In this document: positions 23,493-35,562 of the stretch, piece by piece | Layout: each line of letters opens with the position of its first letter | How positions within the stretch are numbered: the first letter of the stretch is position 1 | Assembly (NCBI GenBank): GCA_029204225.1 | Contig: CM055104.1 | Location: 48,878,933-48,942,932 of the forward strand | DNA from: Diphasiastrum complanatum | Lineage: Eukaryota > Streptophyta > Lycopodiopsida > Lycopodiales > Lycopodiaceae | DNA: 64,000 bases | Reading direction: 5' to 3' | Made by a program: the position numbers and the translations under genes | Notes under the pieces: model-generated | What the model was told of the DNA's origin: nothing | The model's input: only the letters and a program-made list of their open reading frames with translations | Database searches by the model: none

Positions 23493-23855
23493 TTCAACAC
23501 GATGTGGACACTTATATGATGACTTATCAAAGAACTACAAATTGGAGACAATAACATGAACATCCTCATCTCATCAGAAAGCAATAATTTCTAAATAAAC
23601 TTGCAACATCATTAACAATTTAACGTGCACAAGAATTAACTATCCAAAAGTTATCAAGGCACACGATGCTATTCTTTCAAGAATTAATAACATTAAGGTT
23701 ATGTACCTCATACAACCAATTACAACTAGAAAACTTGGTCATTTAACAAGAAGTAAAGCAAGAAATGCAAAGACCACACGACACAACGTCTACTCGTAAA
23801 ATTGCTATAACCAACATCAACCAAGATATTAGCACACTTATCATCATACACTCCC

Positions 23856-23883
23856 ACAAGATGGTAGAACACTACCATCTTGT
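23856..23883. repeat. 12-bp perfect hairpin at a difference point between the two arms
   Basis: ACAAGATGGTAG, loop AACA, CTACCATCTTGT. The same hairpin is at 60269-60296, where about 254 bases of unrelated sequence follow in the right arm only. The loop reads AACA on the plus strand in both arms although the arms are inverted, so the hairpin core has flipped relative to its flanks. Confidence 0.75.
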
Positions 23884-24479
23884 CCTAGATTCAGTCTCCT
23901 AACGAACCTATATATACTTTGCTTACAAGAAACATGCCAAAAAGATCAAAGCACATATCTCACACGCAAATGCTTTCAAAACACTTCATTAAATCAATTT
24001 ATCAATAAAAAATTAATTGTATACCCAAGTTTTTTTTGCCGACACATAATCTTTGGGGTTTCCATTATGATTGCCCTACCTTTTACAAGGGCAAAAAGAA
24101 ACCCTTGCAGTTTACATTGGGCAAAAGGGGCTAAGGTCTTGAGAATACGAAGGGTTTAAGGTATGCACCTTATACTTTGGGATGAGACCAGTTTCTTCCC
24201 TTGGTCAAACCCGTTGAGCTAGTAGTCCTATCGATACAGGAGCACGACAAAGATCAATTCCATAATGACATGATAGATTCAAACCCATATGTCAGAAATG
24301 AAGTAAGATCATGAATTTGCATCTCTATTACAAAACCCCTGAATAGGGAGGATTCGCATGATCAGGATAGGAACTTACAAGCTTCACTTTGATCTAAAGG
24401 TTCAAAAGTTCTGGTGCCTAGATCAGTTGTTCTTCTGGATAGATCCAGATCGGTAGTTACCAGAACTAAAGGACCGAAG

Positions 24480-24850
24480 AAGGTCTTGGTTTTGAGGATC
24501 TTAAGTCCTGGAGCTCCATTTCTGCAACATATTTCGTCAGGAAGCTGGTGCTCTGAAGAAAGACGAGTTTCATCTCTTGTAGCTAGAGCTGGGCAAAATA
24601 TTCTTGCAACCCATATGATAGAACTCGGTGTGTTCAGTATCAAATCGTCATAACAGTATAGAAATTTGGTGGTGTCTTATCGTTTTGATTTCGAGTATCT
24701 TAAGTCCTGAAGCTCCCTTTCTGCAACATATTTCGTCAGGAAGCTGGTGGTTCGATTACAGGAAAGAGTTCACTCCTCGTAGCTAGAGCTGGGCAGTATA
24801 TTCTTGCCCACATGATAGAACTTGATGTTTTCAGGATCAAATCTTCAGAC
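24480..24850 (+). repeat. Tandem duplication upstream of the NPF gene
   Basis: A unit of about 170 bases occurs twice (about 24480-24655 and 24675-24850), sharing TCTGCAACATATTTCGTCAG, AGCTAGAGCTGGGCA and ATGATAGAACT. The right arm has the same double structure (about 59230-59640), so the duplication predates the inverted duplication. It lies about 100-470 bases before the NPF start codon. Confidence 0.75.
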
Positions 24851-24953
24851 CCAATTGATACGCGAAAAACATTTGTTGGTGCCATATCGTTTTGCCCGTT
24901 GTAAATTAAGCTATAAGCTAATTGGAAAGGAGCAGTCCCGGATATTGTAAAAT

Positions 24954-27201
24954 ATGAAAATAATACTTTTAGCTGGAAGTTCCGCGGAGAAAGAATCTGG
25001 TGTGGCGAAGCCAGAAATGCAGCCTGGGGGATGGAAAGCAGCTCCTCCTATCTTTGGTAAGCTGTATCAACTCATGTTTTTCTTATAATTTGATTTTGTT
25101 GAGGCATATATCTATTCTGCCTTGTGTGTAGTGCAGTTGCTGACAAATGGCATTGGATTCCGAATGCACAGCTGTGGAATTGTTCGAAAGACTTGGTACT
25201 TTGGGTCTGCAACGAAACCTGATAACATACTTTGTGAACAAGATGTACTTGAGTGTTCCAAAGTCGGCAAATATGGTGTCGAATTTCGTTGGTGCTTTAT
25301 ATTTGACTCCATTCATTGGGGGATTCGTTGCTGATGCTTATACTGGGAGATTTTGGGCCATCATCCTCTTCGCATCTATTCAACTTATTGTAATTATAAT
25401 CTGTCAAAAAAAGCTGACTGCAATATTGGAAACGAACAATCTCGCATTTTGTCATCAGTTTTATTTCCTTATCTTTAACTGAATTGACAGGTTTTTGTGC
25501 TCATTATGGGTTCTGATGATGCAGGGTATGGGTCTTTTGACATTGTCTTCTGCATTGCCATCGCTTAGGCCACCAGAATGCTCTTCTTTACACGGAAATG
25601 AGTGCCGAGCAGCGCATGGCTCCGAAGTGGCCGTGCTGTTTATGGGACTCTACCTCATCGCTTTGGGAAATGGTGGCATTCGAACAAATGTATCAGCATT
25701 GGGTGCTGATCAGTTTGACGAAAATGATCCTAAAGAGAAGCAGCAAATGTCGCATTTCTTCAATTGGTTTTACTTTGTAATCTCAGTGGGTTCTCTCTGC
25801 TCCGTGACGGTGATAGTATATCTGCAGGATAACATAGGCTTCAAATGGGCATTTGGCATCTCATCTGTGTTGTTCTTTATAGGTATTATCGTATTTTACT
25901 ATGCCTCCCCGTGGTACAGGCAACAGCCTCCAGGCGGCAGCCCCTTGACTCGTATTGCCCAAGTCTTGGTTGCTGCGACGAGAAAGTGGAACTTGCCTTA
26001 TCCATCTGATGCAAGCCTCTTGTACGAAGATAATAGTCTACACGAGACGCTGGCTCACACCGACCAATTTCGGTAAGCATTTCCAAGAGACCAAGTCTAT
26101 AAATGCTCGAGGATTTTTCATTCTTTTCAGGATCCCATCCTTGATAGATAGCTAACCCCAGACCGAACTTTTGATGACTACAAGAACCTATATACCTGAA
26201 TTCAGATAAAGAGTATGCAAGGTAGAATTTGACTTTACAGATTGGACCAGAATTTCTGTTTCCGTGAGCTGGGAAGCTAATTCTACAGACTGTTTCATGA
26301 ATGCAGCTTTCTAGACAAAGCAGCTGTGGTTGATGGGAAAGAAAATCCAGAACATGCAGTGAACCCCTGGAGGCTTTGCACAGTTACTCAGGTGGAGGAG
26401 CTAAAAACAATGATTAGGCTTTTGCCAATATGGGCAAGCACCATCATCGTCTGGACAGCTCTTTCTCAGATGGAAACTTTTTCTGTCCAACAGGGTGCCA
26501 CGATGAAGAGAAACATTGGACGGCACTTCAAGTTTCCCCCTGCATCGATGTCAATTTTTGAGCTGGTCAGTGTCCTATTTTTCCTGCCATTGTACGACAA
26601 ATTCTTTGTGCCTTTTGCAAGCAAACACACTGGTCATTCTCAAGGGATCACAGGTCTTCAAAGGATTGGCACAGGCATGGTGTTTGCAATTCTTGCCATG
26701 GTCATAGCAGGGGCTGTAGAGGTGCGCCGTGTACAAGCAGCCAGGGATCATGGGCTACTTGATATGCCAAAGGCAACTATACCCATCACAATTTTCTGGC
26801 TGATTCCTCAGTACTTCCTAAGGGGTACCACAGAGATCTTCACACAAGTTGGGCAGCTTGAATTCTTCTACAGGGAGTCGCCAGAGCGGTTGCACGGTGT
26901 TGGCACTGCTCTATATCTGAGTACCTTAGGCGTGGGCCATTTTGTGAGCAGTGTGCTGGTGTCTACAGTGAGAAAGGCAACCAGGCATGGGGGTGATCAT
27001 CCTGGATGGCTCCCTAACAATCTGAACCGTGGCAAGCTCAAGTACTTTTACTGGCTTCTGGCAATTCTGACCTCACTCAATTTTGTGTTTTACCTCTTCT
27101 GTGCCAGATGGTACAAGTACAAATCCACAGAGCAAAGGGCTGAGTCCCCTCAGTGCATTGCTGCTGCTGCAGAGGGGGATCATGAAATAGCTGCTGTTTG
27201 A
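24954..27201 (+). CDS. NPF (NRT1/PTR family) proton-coupled transporter, four exons, 587 aa
   Basis: Exons 24954-25056, 25172-25389, 25525-26072 and 26307-27201 join in frame with GT...AG introns of 115, 135 and 234 bases, giving a 587-residue protein (family usual about 550-620). Landmarks: GGWKAAPPIF at the N-terminus, the proton-coupling ExxER motif (ELFER, residues 37-41) in the first membrane helix, GADQFDEND near 167-175, the PTR2 signature around FFNWFYFVISVGS (185-197), and EFFYRESPERLHGVGTAL near 475. It should be a 12-helix major facilitator protein moving nitrate, peptides or other small solutes with protons; the substrate cannot be read from sequence. Start choice: ATG 24954 keeps frame with exon 2 and places the ExxER helix correctly. 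A longer ORF through 25147 would skip exon 1 and read intron. A near-identical broken copy lies inverted at 56918-59148. Confidence 0.88.
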
Positions 27202-28200
27202 GGCACAGATGTGGATCTTGGCACTTCACAAGAGCTGCTTATTTGTGTGGTGTGTAAGATAAGAGGTTGAAGAAATCTTTTACTCAAATTTCTGGAATAA
27301 AACTGCAAACTTGATCCTCAAACACTTGTTTGAATGAAAATAGATTTCCTGAAGAATCAGATGCATGACAATTCCCGTCTTTTAAACCCAGATATGTCTA
27401 TGGTAGGTTTGCTGCAATTCATTCAAACTAGTTAAAATAGGGCAGTGCTCGGGAAAATCTGCAAAGTATAGGAATAAGATCGGCATTATTTTCCTAAAAT
27501 AGATATCATTAAATTTTTTATGGTTTTTTATATAGGCATATAGACCCTTAGATTTACTCGAGAGTCTAAAAAAAAAACAAGTTTTTTGAGGATAACTCAA
27601 AAGAGTTTTTCAAGCATTGAAATTGGACATTTGGTTGATTGGAATAGGGTGCTATTGTCACAAGGGGGTGATTATGGTTCTTGAAATCTTGGTATGGACT
27701 ACATATTATTCCATCACCTCCATGGGTTTTCACAAAACAAAGAGCAAGCACATGAAGGACATAATTGGACACATACAGATGCCAACGGGGTACGGAAGTA
27801 GTTTTTAAAAATCCTTCATTGCAGATGGCAAGTTGTCAGGGATAAAGTTTCATAATTGACATAAAATGATCCGTGGAGCATATATGGCATATGATATTTG
27901 GAGATAAACTTCATTTAAACTACATACATTTACGTCAATATTAAATTGATAATGTGTTCATTCGTTCCATTGATCTTGAAAGGATTCTAATTCAAGATAT
28001 ACAAACTTAGTATGACATTTAGCTTCACTTGTGAGGTACACATACTTTAATGAAGAGGCTTGCAAATGTTACGTTGACTAGAATACGATAGGGATAATAC
28101 TTAGCGGACTAAGTTTTTAGCTTGATATAATTATATCGAGTCGATATCCTCCAAAGAAATCAGAAGAGAAGAACAAATGCATCTTAGATCCATAAAGGTT
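27202..28200. other. 3' flank of the NPF gene inside the duplicated arm
   Basis: AT-rich. It is mirrored at about 55990-56917. AATAAAAC near 27296 could serve as a polyadenylation signal for the NPF transcript. No other gene seen. Confidence 0.5.
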
Positions 28201-28783
28201 GTTTGTGCTCTAGAAAGATGTCATCCTGCTAGTTTTATTGACACCCAAGTACACCCTCTTGTTGACCTTGTTGATGAGTTGGCACTTGTTTACCTGTGCA
28301 TTCCACATGGATGTTCTTTTTGGAGTGATTCCTAAGGCTGTTGAAGCTCTTTGTTTGACAAAAAACATACGTAGAAGGCAACATGGCGGAAGGTTGGTTG
28401 GCACAAGAGTCGGTATTTTATATTATGAGATTTTTTGTGAAATAAAATCTGGAAACTCCAAGATCATGGAATGACAATAATGATGAAACAATCAATGAAA
28501 AAATGTGCAAGGCGCCAAGAAGCATGTAAAACTTTCTAAAATGACTAGTCTGAGAAATAAAATTTTCACTTTCATGTTATATACTTCACAAATATTGAAC
28601 GTTTGAATTGAGTTGTTCGAAAGAGGAGAGAATCAGAAATCTAGAAAGAGACCAACGGCAACGAATAGATAGGTCTCAACCTTATCCTAGTCACCTTGAG
28701 AAGCTTCTTGACCATTGCAATGTGGATTGGATGTATGATGCCTTGAAAGTTGCTTATTGGAAACACATGGATGTAGTTGGCAT
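28201..28783 (+). pseudogene. Exon-like fragment of an unidentified host gene ending at a splice donor
   Basis: Codons for CHPASFIDTQVHPLVDLVDE (from about 28221) run into MDVLFGVIPKAVEALCLTKN after a frame change. Further on, RSQPYPSHLEKLLDHCNVDW (about 28670) continues to a perfect donor GTAAGT at 28784. I do not recognise the family. Part of it is mirrored in the right arm (55666-55990). The last portion recurs at 48216-48579, where about 25 extra bases and a TGA interrupt it. Frame breaks indicate a non-functional remnant. Confidence 0.4.
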
Positions 28784-28936
28784 GTAAGTACTACATTCGA
28801 TATTCTATTTCTCAAATTCATAAAAATTGCTTTCACCTTCTTGTTTACATTTAATATGTGTCCATACTTTACAAAGGTCAACATTTTCACATCAAAAGCA
28901 TAGGGAAAAAAAAAAAAGGACTTTCAAGTACAGAGT

Positions 28937-29337
28937 GTTTGCAAGTTCTCAACGAGCTAATTATAGTAGTTCAAGAGATCTAAATCTTATGAAAGCAATT
29001 TGAATAATGTTGGTTCCATACAAGAGAAAGACAAAATCAATTATAGTTATTTTAAAACTATTTTATTTTATGTGAAATGTTTTTTTAAATATTATGTAAA
29101 TCTATCTCTAATCCAAGGATTTTTGAATTTCAACAAACTACTTCTATCAACTAGATTCTTATATTTGTTCCTAGAGGATTGATCGAATTTAACTTGCCAA
29201 ACTGCTAAACTATCACAAACATAATGGCAACAACTTAAGTTTGAAATGAGTTCTCCATCATAGAGCACTTTATTTCCAACATTCATAAAAGGGATTTGTT
29301 GTCTAGGTTACAAAATCTAGAAAACAAAAAGTGTGAC
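28937..29337. other. Gene-free AT-rich stretch
   Basis: No motif recognised. The homology with 48216-48579 ends at 28936. Confidence 0.4.
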
Positions 29338-29453
29338 AACCATTGATTTCATTAGTCTTCTTTGTTGGAGAATGTTTGTGAATAATTTTTTAGACCCTTT
29401 TATGTATGTTACTTGCTATCTTTCATGCTAAATTTGTAAATGTGTTTTCAACT

Positions 29454-29465
29454 TGGTATCAAAGC
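29454..29465 (+). other. Primer-binding site, initiator Met tRNA type
   Basis: TGGTATCAAAGC, one base from the canonical TGGTATCAGAGC, following an LTR-like segment. Confidence 0.65.
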
Positions 29466-29984
29466 ACTTTCCTTCCTTGGTGGAGTGCTAGTTTTGTTCC
29501 ACACTTGGTGGATGTCCATTTTTTTTTCTAGAGGATCTTTAGTGAAAGAAATTCTACTAAGCTTGGCAGTAGAAAAAAAATGATTTTTTTTGGCACATAA
29601 TTTTCAGTAACAATTTTTGTGGACCGCTACCTTTTTTGGTGGCTGTTTTGGTAGATTTTTTGGGCATACCTATTACACTTTTTAATGCCCTATTTGGAAG
29701 AGGTTTCAACATTTTTTCATTGGCATTTGTTTGCTGGCTTTCGACTTTTGACTTGTTGATTAAGGTATGTGATTGATTAAGGTATTACATTAGGTATGGC
29801 TATGAACAAGGTAGCTTAAACCACAGCAAAAACGTAAGTTATAGAAGTTGCATTTGGCACAATCGTAGAAGTCGCATTTTATCACTTTGCTATCATACCA
29901 TCCACATAGGCCTTCTCTAGTATTGAGGATGTCGTTGCTTGTTTGGATAATGATCATGCTACTTAGCTTGATTATATCCAACAA

Positions 29985-30278
29985 ATGGTTGTTGTTATCA
30001 CTTCTCGAATTCACTTTGTCGTTGCACAAGCATTTAGTGCTCCACAACTACTTCATTCTCATTCACTTGTTTCCCAAGATGAACTCTTGGATCTATCCAT
30101 TCTTGTTTCACCCATTCCTATTCCTCCACTTGCTCTTCACACCGTATTGTATGATTTCCATGATAAAGATCAGCTAACCATTTACAATGGTTCTTTAAAT
30201 GGCAATGACCTTGCTAATTGGCTCCATAAAATGGAGACCTATTTATCTATGATACTACATAGTCCTATTTATCTATGA
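29985..30278 (+). pseudogene. Gag-like remnant of element W
   Basis: The frame ends in LTIYNGSLNGNDLANWLHKM, which resembles the start of a gypsy Gag domain (a target-sequence NG...W..KME pattern). The preceding residues are low-complexity. It breaks off at a stop at 30278. The hydrophobic ORF downstream (30451-30831) lacks any known domain. Confidence 0.4.
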
Positions 30279-31430
30279 TACCACACTGTCCTACTCAACA
30301 AGTGCAATCTACAACGATATATCTCACAGGCCTATACATATTTTTGAACATAGATTTTTTACTTTCAACGAATGTTGCATGGAAATGAATGATTCTCAAG
30401 ATGTTCCAAATCTAATAGCTGATCATGAGATATAAGTCAACGTCGATATCATGATGTTGATGTTGAGTGCCTTGGTGTTGCTCTTGAGGACTTTGCTCAT
30501 TACTACCCTACTATATCTACTGAACTTGCGCATTGTTCAGATGTTATTCTTGCTTCTATTACTTCGCTTATTCCAGTGGTTTCAATTTCAATGTTGTTCT
30601 TGGGCTTTATGGATTCCTTGGAGTGTTGATCCTATTTTTTTGGATACTACTATACATTCTTGGGCATTACAAATACCTTGGGTCGCTGCACAAGTGTTCC
30701 TTCTAGCTACTTGTCAAAGTAACACTTCATATTCTTTGGCACTCATGGTTGTTACATATTTTTGGCCTCCGACGATGTTGCACAATTGTTGCTATGGTTG
30801 CCACGTTTACGTTTTCCTATGGTATTCCTAGGCCATTTGACTAGCTTTTTAGATCCTACATGATAACACTTTCTTATGGCATTCTTGTGCTACTAGAATG
30901 CCTTGAGAGACTTACATCATCCTTCTGATTCTTCATGTCTTGCATTTACTTCGACTTATTCTTTTGCAGTAGTACCATGATGACCATTCCATTAGCGATA
31001 TAGTAGCAACATGATTTATAGTAGATGTACTATGCTTTGTGGATTTTTATGTGTTGCTTTTGGAATACATGTTGTGAGGAAGTCCTCTCCTTCAGTATCT
31101 TCGTTGGTCGATAAATTTGTAGATAGTTTTGTTTTCACATTTGTTTATGATTGGCTATTAGTACAACTATCACTTGGGACCCTTCTTCTATTTTTCAAGG
31201 TTTAGTCATATTTTGAGCCCCACATTGAGAGCAATATTTTTTGAAGTTAGGGGATAAGGACACCCATAGTCCATACTTCTCTATTTCTGGCCATGCACTT
31301 TTATTGCATTTGTCAAGCCCTAAAACACTATTTTACATGGTCTCCAATTTTGGGCCCTATTATTTAATCTTCATAATTTCCCTCCAAGTCAAATGAAGGG
31401 AAGTAGCTTTTGCTTAGTATAAATAACCAC

Positions 31431-31700
31431 CAAGGCTATTCATTAGTCAATCATGAGTTTGGATTCTTCAGCTCTTTGTAGGGGCATTCCATCTGCGTAT
31501 TGGAGATCTGCCTGAGCTATCGATAGTCATAAATTTCATTAGTCCTCTAAGAAAAACCAACCACTTAGGCTATTCATTAGTCAATCATGAGTTCGGATTC
31601 TTCAACTCTTTGAAGGGTTATTCCATCTTTGTATTGGAGATAATTGTTGGAGATCTGCCTGAGCTATCGATAGTCATAAATTTCATTAGTCTTCTTTGTT
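31431..31700 (+). repeat. Two tandem copies of about 120-135 bases in the W LTR
   Basis: GGCTATTCATTAGTCAATCA, GGATTCTTCA(G/A)CTCTTTG and GATCTGCCTGAGCTATCGAT occur in order at about 31431-31547 and again at about 31566-31696. The second copy has a short internal insertion. Confidence 0.8.
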
Positions 31701-31760
31701 AGAGAATGCTTGTGAATGATTATTTAATTACTTGTATGAATGCTACTTTTATCATTTTGT

Positions 31761-34632
31761 CCATACTATGCATGATGAAGTTAATGATGTAAGACTTTGC
31801 TAGTGGAGTGCATAGATTGAAGATTGCAAGTCTTCTTTGTTATGATGGGAGACATAACATTGATAATATTATGTTAAAGTATATCTAGATTTCATTGATA
31901 ATATTATGTAAAGTATATCTAGATTTTGTATTTGAAAAGAAAACTCTAATTCACTATATTTAAAAGAGAGCTAGTTTCTACATAAGATTATAACAATCAA
32001 ACTCAAAAATAGAACACTCTCAAAGTATATGTCATGTTTAAATAGTTTGAAAAATTCAAATGTGGTTCTGAACATGGTTTCCTAACGAGCACACTTGAAA
32101 TAGTGCTTTCCATTTGTACCATACTACAAGCAATTATTACTTTTAAAGTCTAAATTTTCACTTAGTTATAGTTTCCAAAACATTTGTACTTTTAAATGTT
32201 GTCAATAGTAGTTGAATAATATATTTGTCCTTTTGATATAATGCTTTCTTTTATATACGTATGTAATTAGCTGCACTTTTGTAATATACTTTGTATTGAA
32301 GCAAAGGATACTAAAAGTTTGCATTCACAATTCTTGCTCATGAATAAATTGTGATAGAATGCTAGATGTATATGATAGTTTTTGCAAAAACTTACAAGAT
32401 TGATGAATCTAAAGAAAGTGATATTGTCCATATCCCAATAATTGTACTTTGAATGGGGGTCTTTGTACAAATGTATTTAAGCTAATGTGCACATGACTTG
32501 CACCTACTCTTGGGCATTGACAAGTAGGAATGTTGTGGCATTTGGTCCATGCTATGCATGATGGAGTTAATGGTCTAAGTCTTTGTAGGTGTACTCCATA
32601 AGCCCCAATAATCTGTCTCACAAGTTGGGCCAATTCTTTCCCAATTCAAACAGATGAATTGGCTGATTTAAACAGCCCCAAAAAAAACTATGCATTGTGC
32701 TTCTTCTTGGATTGGCCTTACAATTTGATGTAAAGTTGTAAATATTGTACATAACAAAGCTAGTTGGAAGGTGTAATATTCAATTAATCTTAAATCAAAT
32801 GCAAAGATAAATAAAATTCATTTATTATCCATATTCTCTCTTCACACACAATTGTACTATATTCCTCTACAAGAGTCAAGTTAGGTAAGAGTTGGAAATG
32901 TGTCCATGCTTGTAAGGCTCAAATCTTAGTTGCAATATTGTTGACGTTTGGAGTCTTGTGCTCCTTCTCAGCTTGGCCTTCCTATGTGATGTAAAGTGTA
33001 AATATTGTACATAACAATGCTAGTAGAATTGGCGTTTTGGCAATAAACTGAATTGTACTGTGCATGCATATACTTATTGTAATTTACTATACCTGAAGCA
33101 TATATATTATATACAAAAACATATAAGAACGTTGACCATCGACAACATTTTATAACTTCTACATGCATGCATATTTATTAATAAAAATTAAAAAACCTAG
33201 AAGAACATCTTTTGAAAAATAGGGTATCTCGCACAAAATTTTAAACTAGATATTTAGAAAAGCATTTCAAATGATCACGCTACGAACTATAACCACAACC
33301 TAACTCAAAAAAATTATAAGATTAAAACTAGATTTGCGGCGAGGCTTAAAATATGTCAACAGAGTTGGTCCCTATTCAGATGACATAAATAACGAGTTTG
33401 TATACTTGCTGAAGTGACCAAAAAGTCTCTCTTCATGAGACTTGAATAAATCTACACCAAAAATAAAATTTGAATAGGGCCCTACATTAATGTCATTACA
33501 GAAAGTTGCAAGATATCACGCAACAAAGATTCACATCAAATGCACAAACAAACAAGAAACTTTAACAAACAATTACTAAATATGTTCTCAATGGTCAGAA
33601 GCATAAGTTGCTACTTAGCTTTTGAGATTATGTTGATTCTCTTGGGTAGACGGAATGTTGACTAGGACTGATGACAACCTAGGAAGGAAAAAAAGTGTTC
33701 ATAAGATGCAGAAAATAGACGAGAAACATAAAGAAGAATTCATATAGTAAAAACTATGTTAAACTTGAATATAATTTACTCATCTTTTAACAAATGAAAG
33801 TTCCCCTATGATGCAGTGCAATCTATGTACGAAAATTTTAGAGCATGAATTTGTACAATGATCAAAAAAGGGGAAACTTCCCCCAAATGAAAGATAATGA
33901 GGGGAAATTCTAAAAATTTTGCTTGTGTTATGATTTTAACTTACTTCAAACATCAAAATCAGCTGCATCACAATGTCCTCAAAACAATATTAGAAATACC
34001 TTCACAACATTTTGGAATCTTGGGTCTGAAAGAATTTATTGTTTGGTAGACTAGATGGTTACAGTATGATGTAAGCCTGCAAGGCTGAAGTATATAATAG
34101 TAACAAAACAAACCTCGACACATCACTGAAGATGCAGAAGCTTAGAATAAATCTGTTGGAATGTACTCAAAGAAAGCCATAAGAATATATAAAAAATAAC
34201 TGAAAGAGGACCTAAAGTTTATTGAAATAAAAAGGCTAGAAATACTCTTTCAGCATATATCTGGGACAAAAGGACTCATAAGTTGCTGCTCACCAAATAT
34301 CTGAGAACAGATACTAAAAGATTTTCAGGAGTGCAATTTGATCATATTGGTGCATAAAATGGATGCTGCCACTGTCAGTATCGGTTTCAGTTACCCTATC
34401 AATTTTCTTCCTTGTAAACACTAGATTCAACATCAAACCCTAAAGTTACATCATATATAGCTTTTCCGGGAAAGATAGCGGTGTAGCACCAAGTAAAATT
34501 ACCTCTTCTCAAATCAGAGAATAGTTTGGAGCTCACTTCGCATTCCTAGTGATTATTCGCTTCAATAGATGTTACTCTCTGTACATAGTAACCGGACAAC
34601 GCCATCATGGCACATTGAATTTATCCATATCA
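31761..34632. other. AT-rich intergenic stretch with small local repeats
   Basis: No gene seen. A 35-base unit (ATTGATAATATTATG...AAGTATATCTAGATT) is tandemly doubled at about 31857-31925. A block around CTATGCATGATG(A/G)AGTTAATG occurs at 31766 and 32548. A TGTAAATATTGTACATAACAA block occurs at about 32735 and 32998. These suggest old LTR relics. The last part (about 34100-34632) is the 3' flank of the minus-strand gene. Confidence 0.45.
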
Positions 34633-35562
34633 CTACACTGACCCATTATGGAAGCCGTTTACTTCAGTCAAGTCTTCAGAATGCTCTTCATCATCTTCCA
34701 AAACGAAAGCTCCTTCTGGAACTCTACCTTTCAAATGGACCAATTCTCTTTCCTGCACAGAGCCCTCATATTCACTCAGCGGCTCATAGCTTGAAGGGAC
34801 GCTGCCCTTTTTCGTCATAAAAGCAAAAAGGGGAAGTAGAAATAACAACAGAATGGCCATATGGTTATTGAATTGAAGAGTCGCGATGGCTTTTCCCCTC
34901 ATTAGAGACATGCCCTCACACCTTATCGCATAATCTCCTTCACCCTTTTGATCCAGATGGCAACCCATGGCAATGAATGGTGTGCTAAAGAGAGAAATAG
35001 CCATTTGAAAGAACCAGGTGCCTTGAAGAATAAGGGCCATGCTGTGAGCAAGAGACGGAAGAATGCTCTTAGGGTATCCTATCTCCAAAATTTTGGTCAT
35101 CACACAAACCCCAATAGGAACAAGCATCAGGTGATGATACTGCCCTTCAAGGCTGTTCTCACGCTCTTCCCCCAGATAAAAAAAGATGAACTCCAATCCG
35201 AATGCAGAGATCGCAAACAAATGCAGCACCTCCTGTGGCAAGGGTAAGACCCGCGTTCTATCTGAAACCAAAGCCACAACAGCATACAAAAAAAACACTG
35301 ATGCCACTCCAGATCTCTCTAGAACCATGGCCATGCTCACGTCATACCCCAAATTCGCATCCCTGTGGGCTAAAACAAAGCTGGTGATGATGTGAAGGAG
35401 GGAAAGCGATGCAATGAGGCAGTGCTCCAGATCGTTGACGAGGTTTTTGCCATGGGATCGGTTGGTGCCCGAGGCTTTCATGGATTTGACGGTGGCATAG
35501 GCATGCCAGACGCCCACGCTAAAGAAGCTGACGCCCGCACCCACCTGCCCTTCCCACCCCAT
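34633..35562 (-). CDS. TMEM45/DUF716 family multi-pass membrane protein, 309 aa, single exon
   Basis: The minus-strand frame from ATG 35562 (MGWEGQVGAGVSFFSVGVWH) to TAG at 34633 encodes 309 residues with about seven hydrophobic segments (near 10-27, 47-66, 82-99, 113-130, 144-160, 172-192 and 232-249). Family landmarks are EGQYHH (139-144) and LQGTWF (179-184). The tail after residue 250 is acidic and presumably cytosolic. The frame stays open upstream to 35715, but that part encodes only alternating low-complexity residues from CT/GAC repeats. The residue 52 methionine of that frame also matches the GH..PG-type start of relatives, so it was chosen. Function in plants is poorly defined (some members respond to pathogens). 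It is the only uninterrupted gene in the 27-kb spacer between the NPF copies. Confidence 0.82.
   Translation of the reverse strand: MGWEGQVGAGVSFFSVGVWHAYATVKSMKASGTNRSHGKNLVNDLEHCLIASLSLLHIITSFVLAHRDANLGYDVSMAMVLERSGVASVFFLYAVVALVSDRTRVLPLPQEVLHLFAISAFGLEFIFFYLGEERENSLEGQYHHLMLVPIGVCVMTKILEIGYPKSILPSLAHSMALILQGTWFFQMAISLFSTPFIAMGCHLDQKGEGDYAIRCEGMSLMRGKAIATLQFNNHMAILLLFLLPLFAFMTKKGSVPSSYEPLSEYEGSVQERELVHLKGRVPEGAFVLEDDEEHSEDLTEVNGFHNGSV

Larger units (their letters stand above)
23493..28676 (+). repeat. Left arm of a long inverted duplication (about 5.2 kb)
   Basis: The reverse complement of 55534-60884 aligns along this whole segment, with small indels and about 250 extra bases in the right arm. 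Left limit: the shared block TTCAACACGATGTGGACAC (23493) matches GTGTCCACATCGTGTTGAA ending at 60884. Right limit: shared ...AATAGATAGGTCT (28676), opposite an LTR start at 55533. It contains the NPF gene with both flanks and part of a second host gene fragment. Confidence 0.9.
29338..31760 (+). mobile_element. Decayed LTR element W
   Basis: An LTR end (about 29338-29452) is followed by TGGTATCAAAGC (29454-29465), an initiator-Met primer site. The same LTR block (TTTCATTAGTCTTCTTTGTT, GAGAATG(T/C)TTGTGAAT) recurs at about 31680-31725. Between them a weak Gag-like block (DKDQLTIYNGSLNGNDLANW near 30168) is the only coding trace. A TATA-like AGTATAAATAA lies near 31416 in the right-hand LTR. 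Boundaries are approximate. Confidence 0.6.

Noticed and set aside
25083-25334. Overlapping ORFs on both strands over NPF exon 2 (also 58768-59019)
   Set aside because: Shadows of exon 2; the spliced reading with ExxER and correct phase explains the region.
25147-25482. Alternative NPF start at 25147 without exon 1
   Set aside because: Would read through intron 1 sequence and the exon 2 donor; exon 1 at 24954-25056 joins in frame and is conserved in both arms.
30451-30831. Hydrophobic 126-codon ORF as a membrane protein gene
   Set aside because: No family motif, AT-rich, lies inside a decayed LTR element between Gag trace and LTR.
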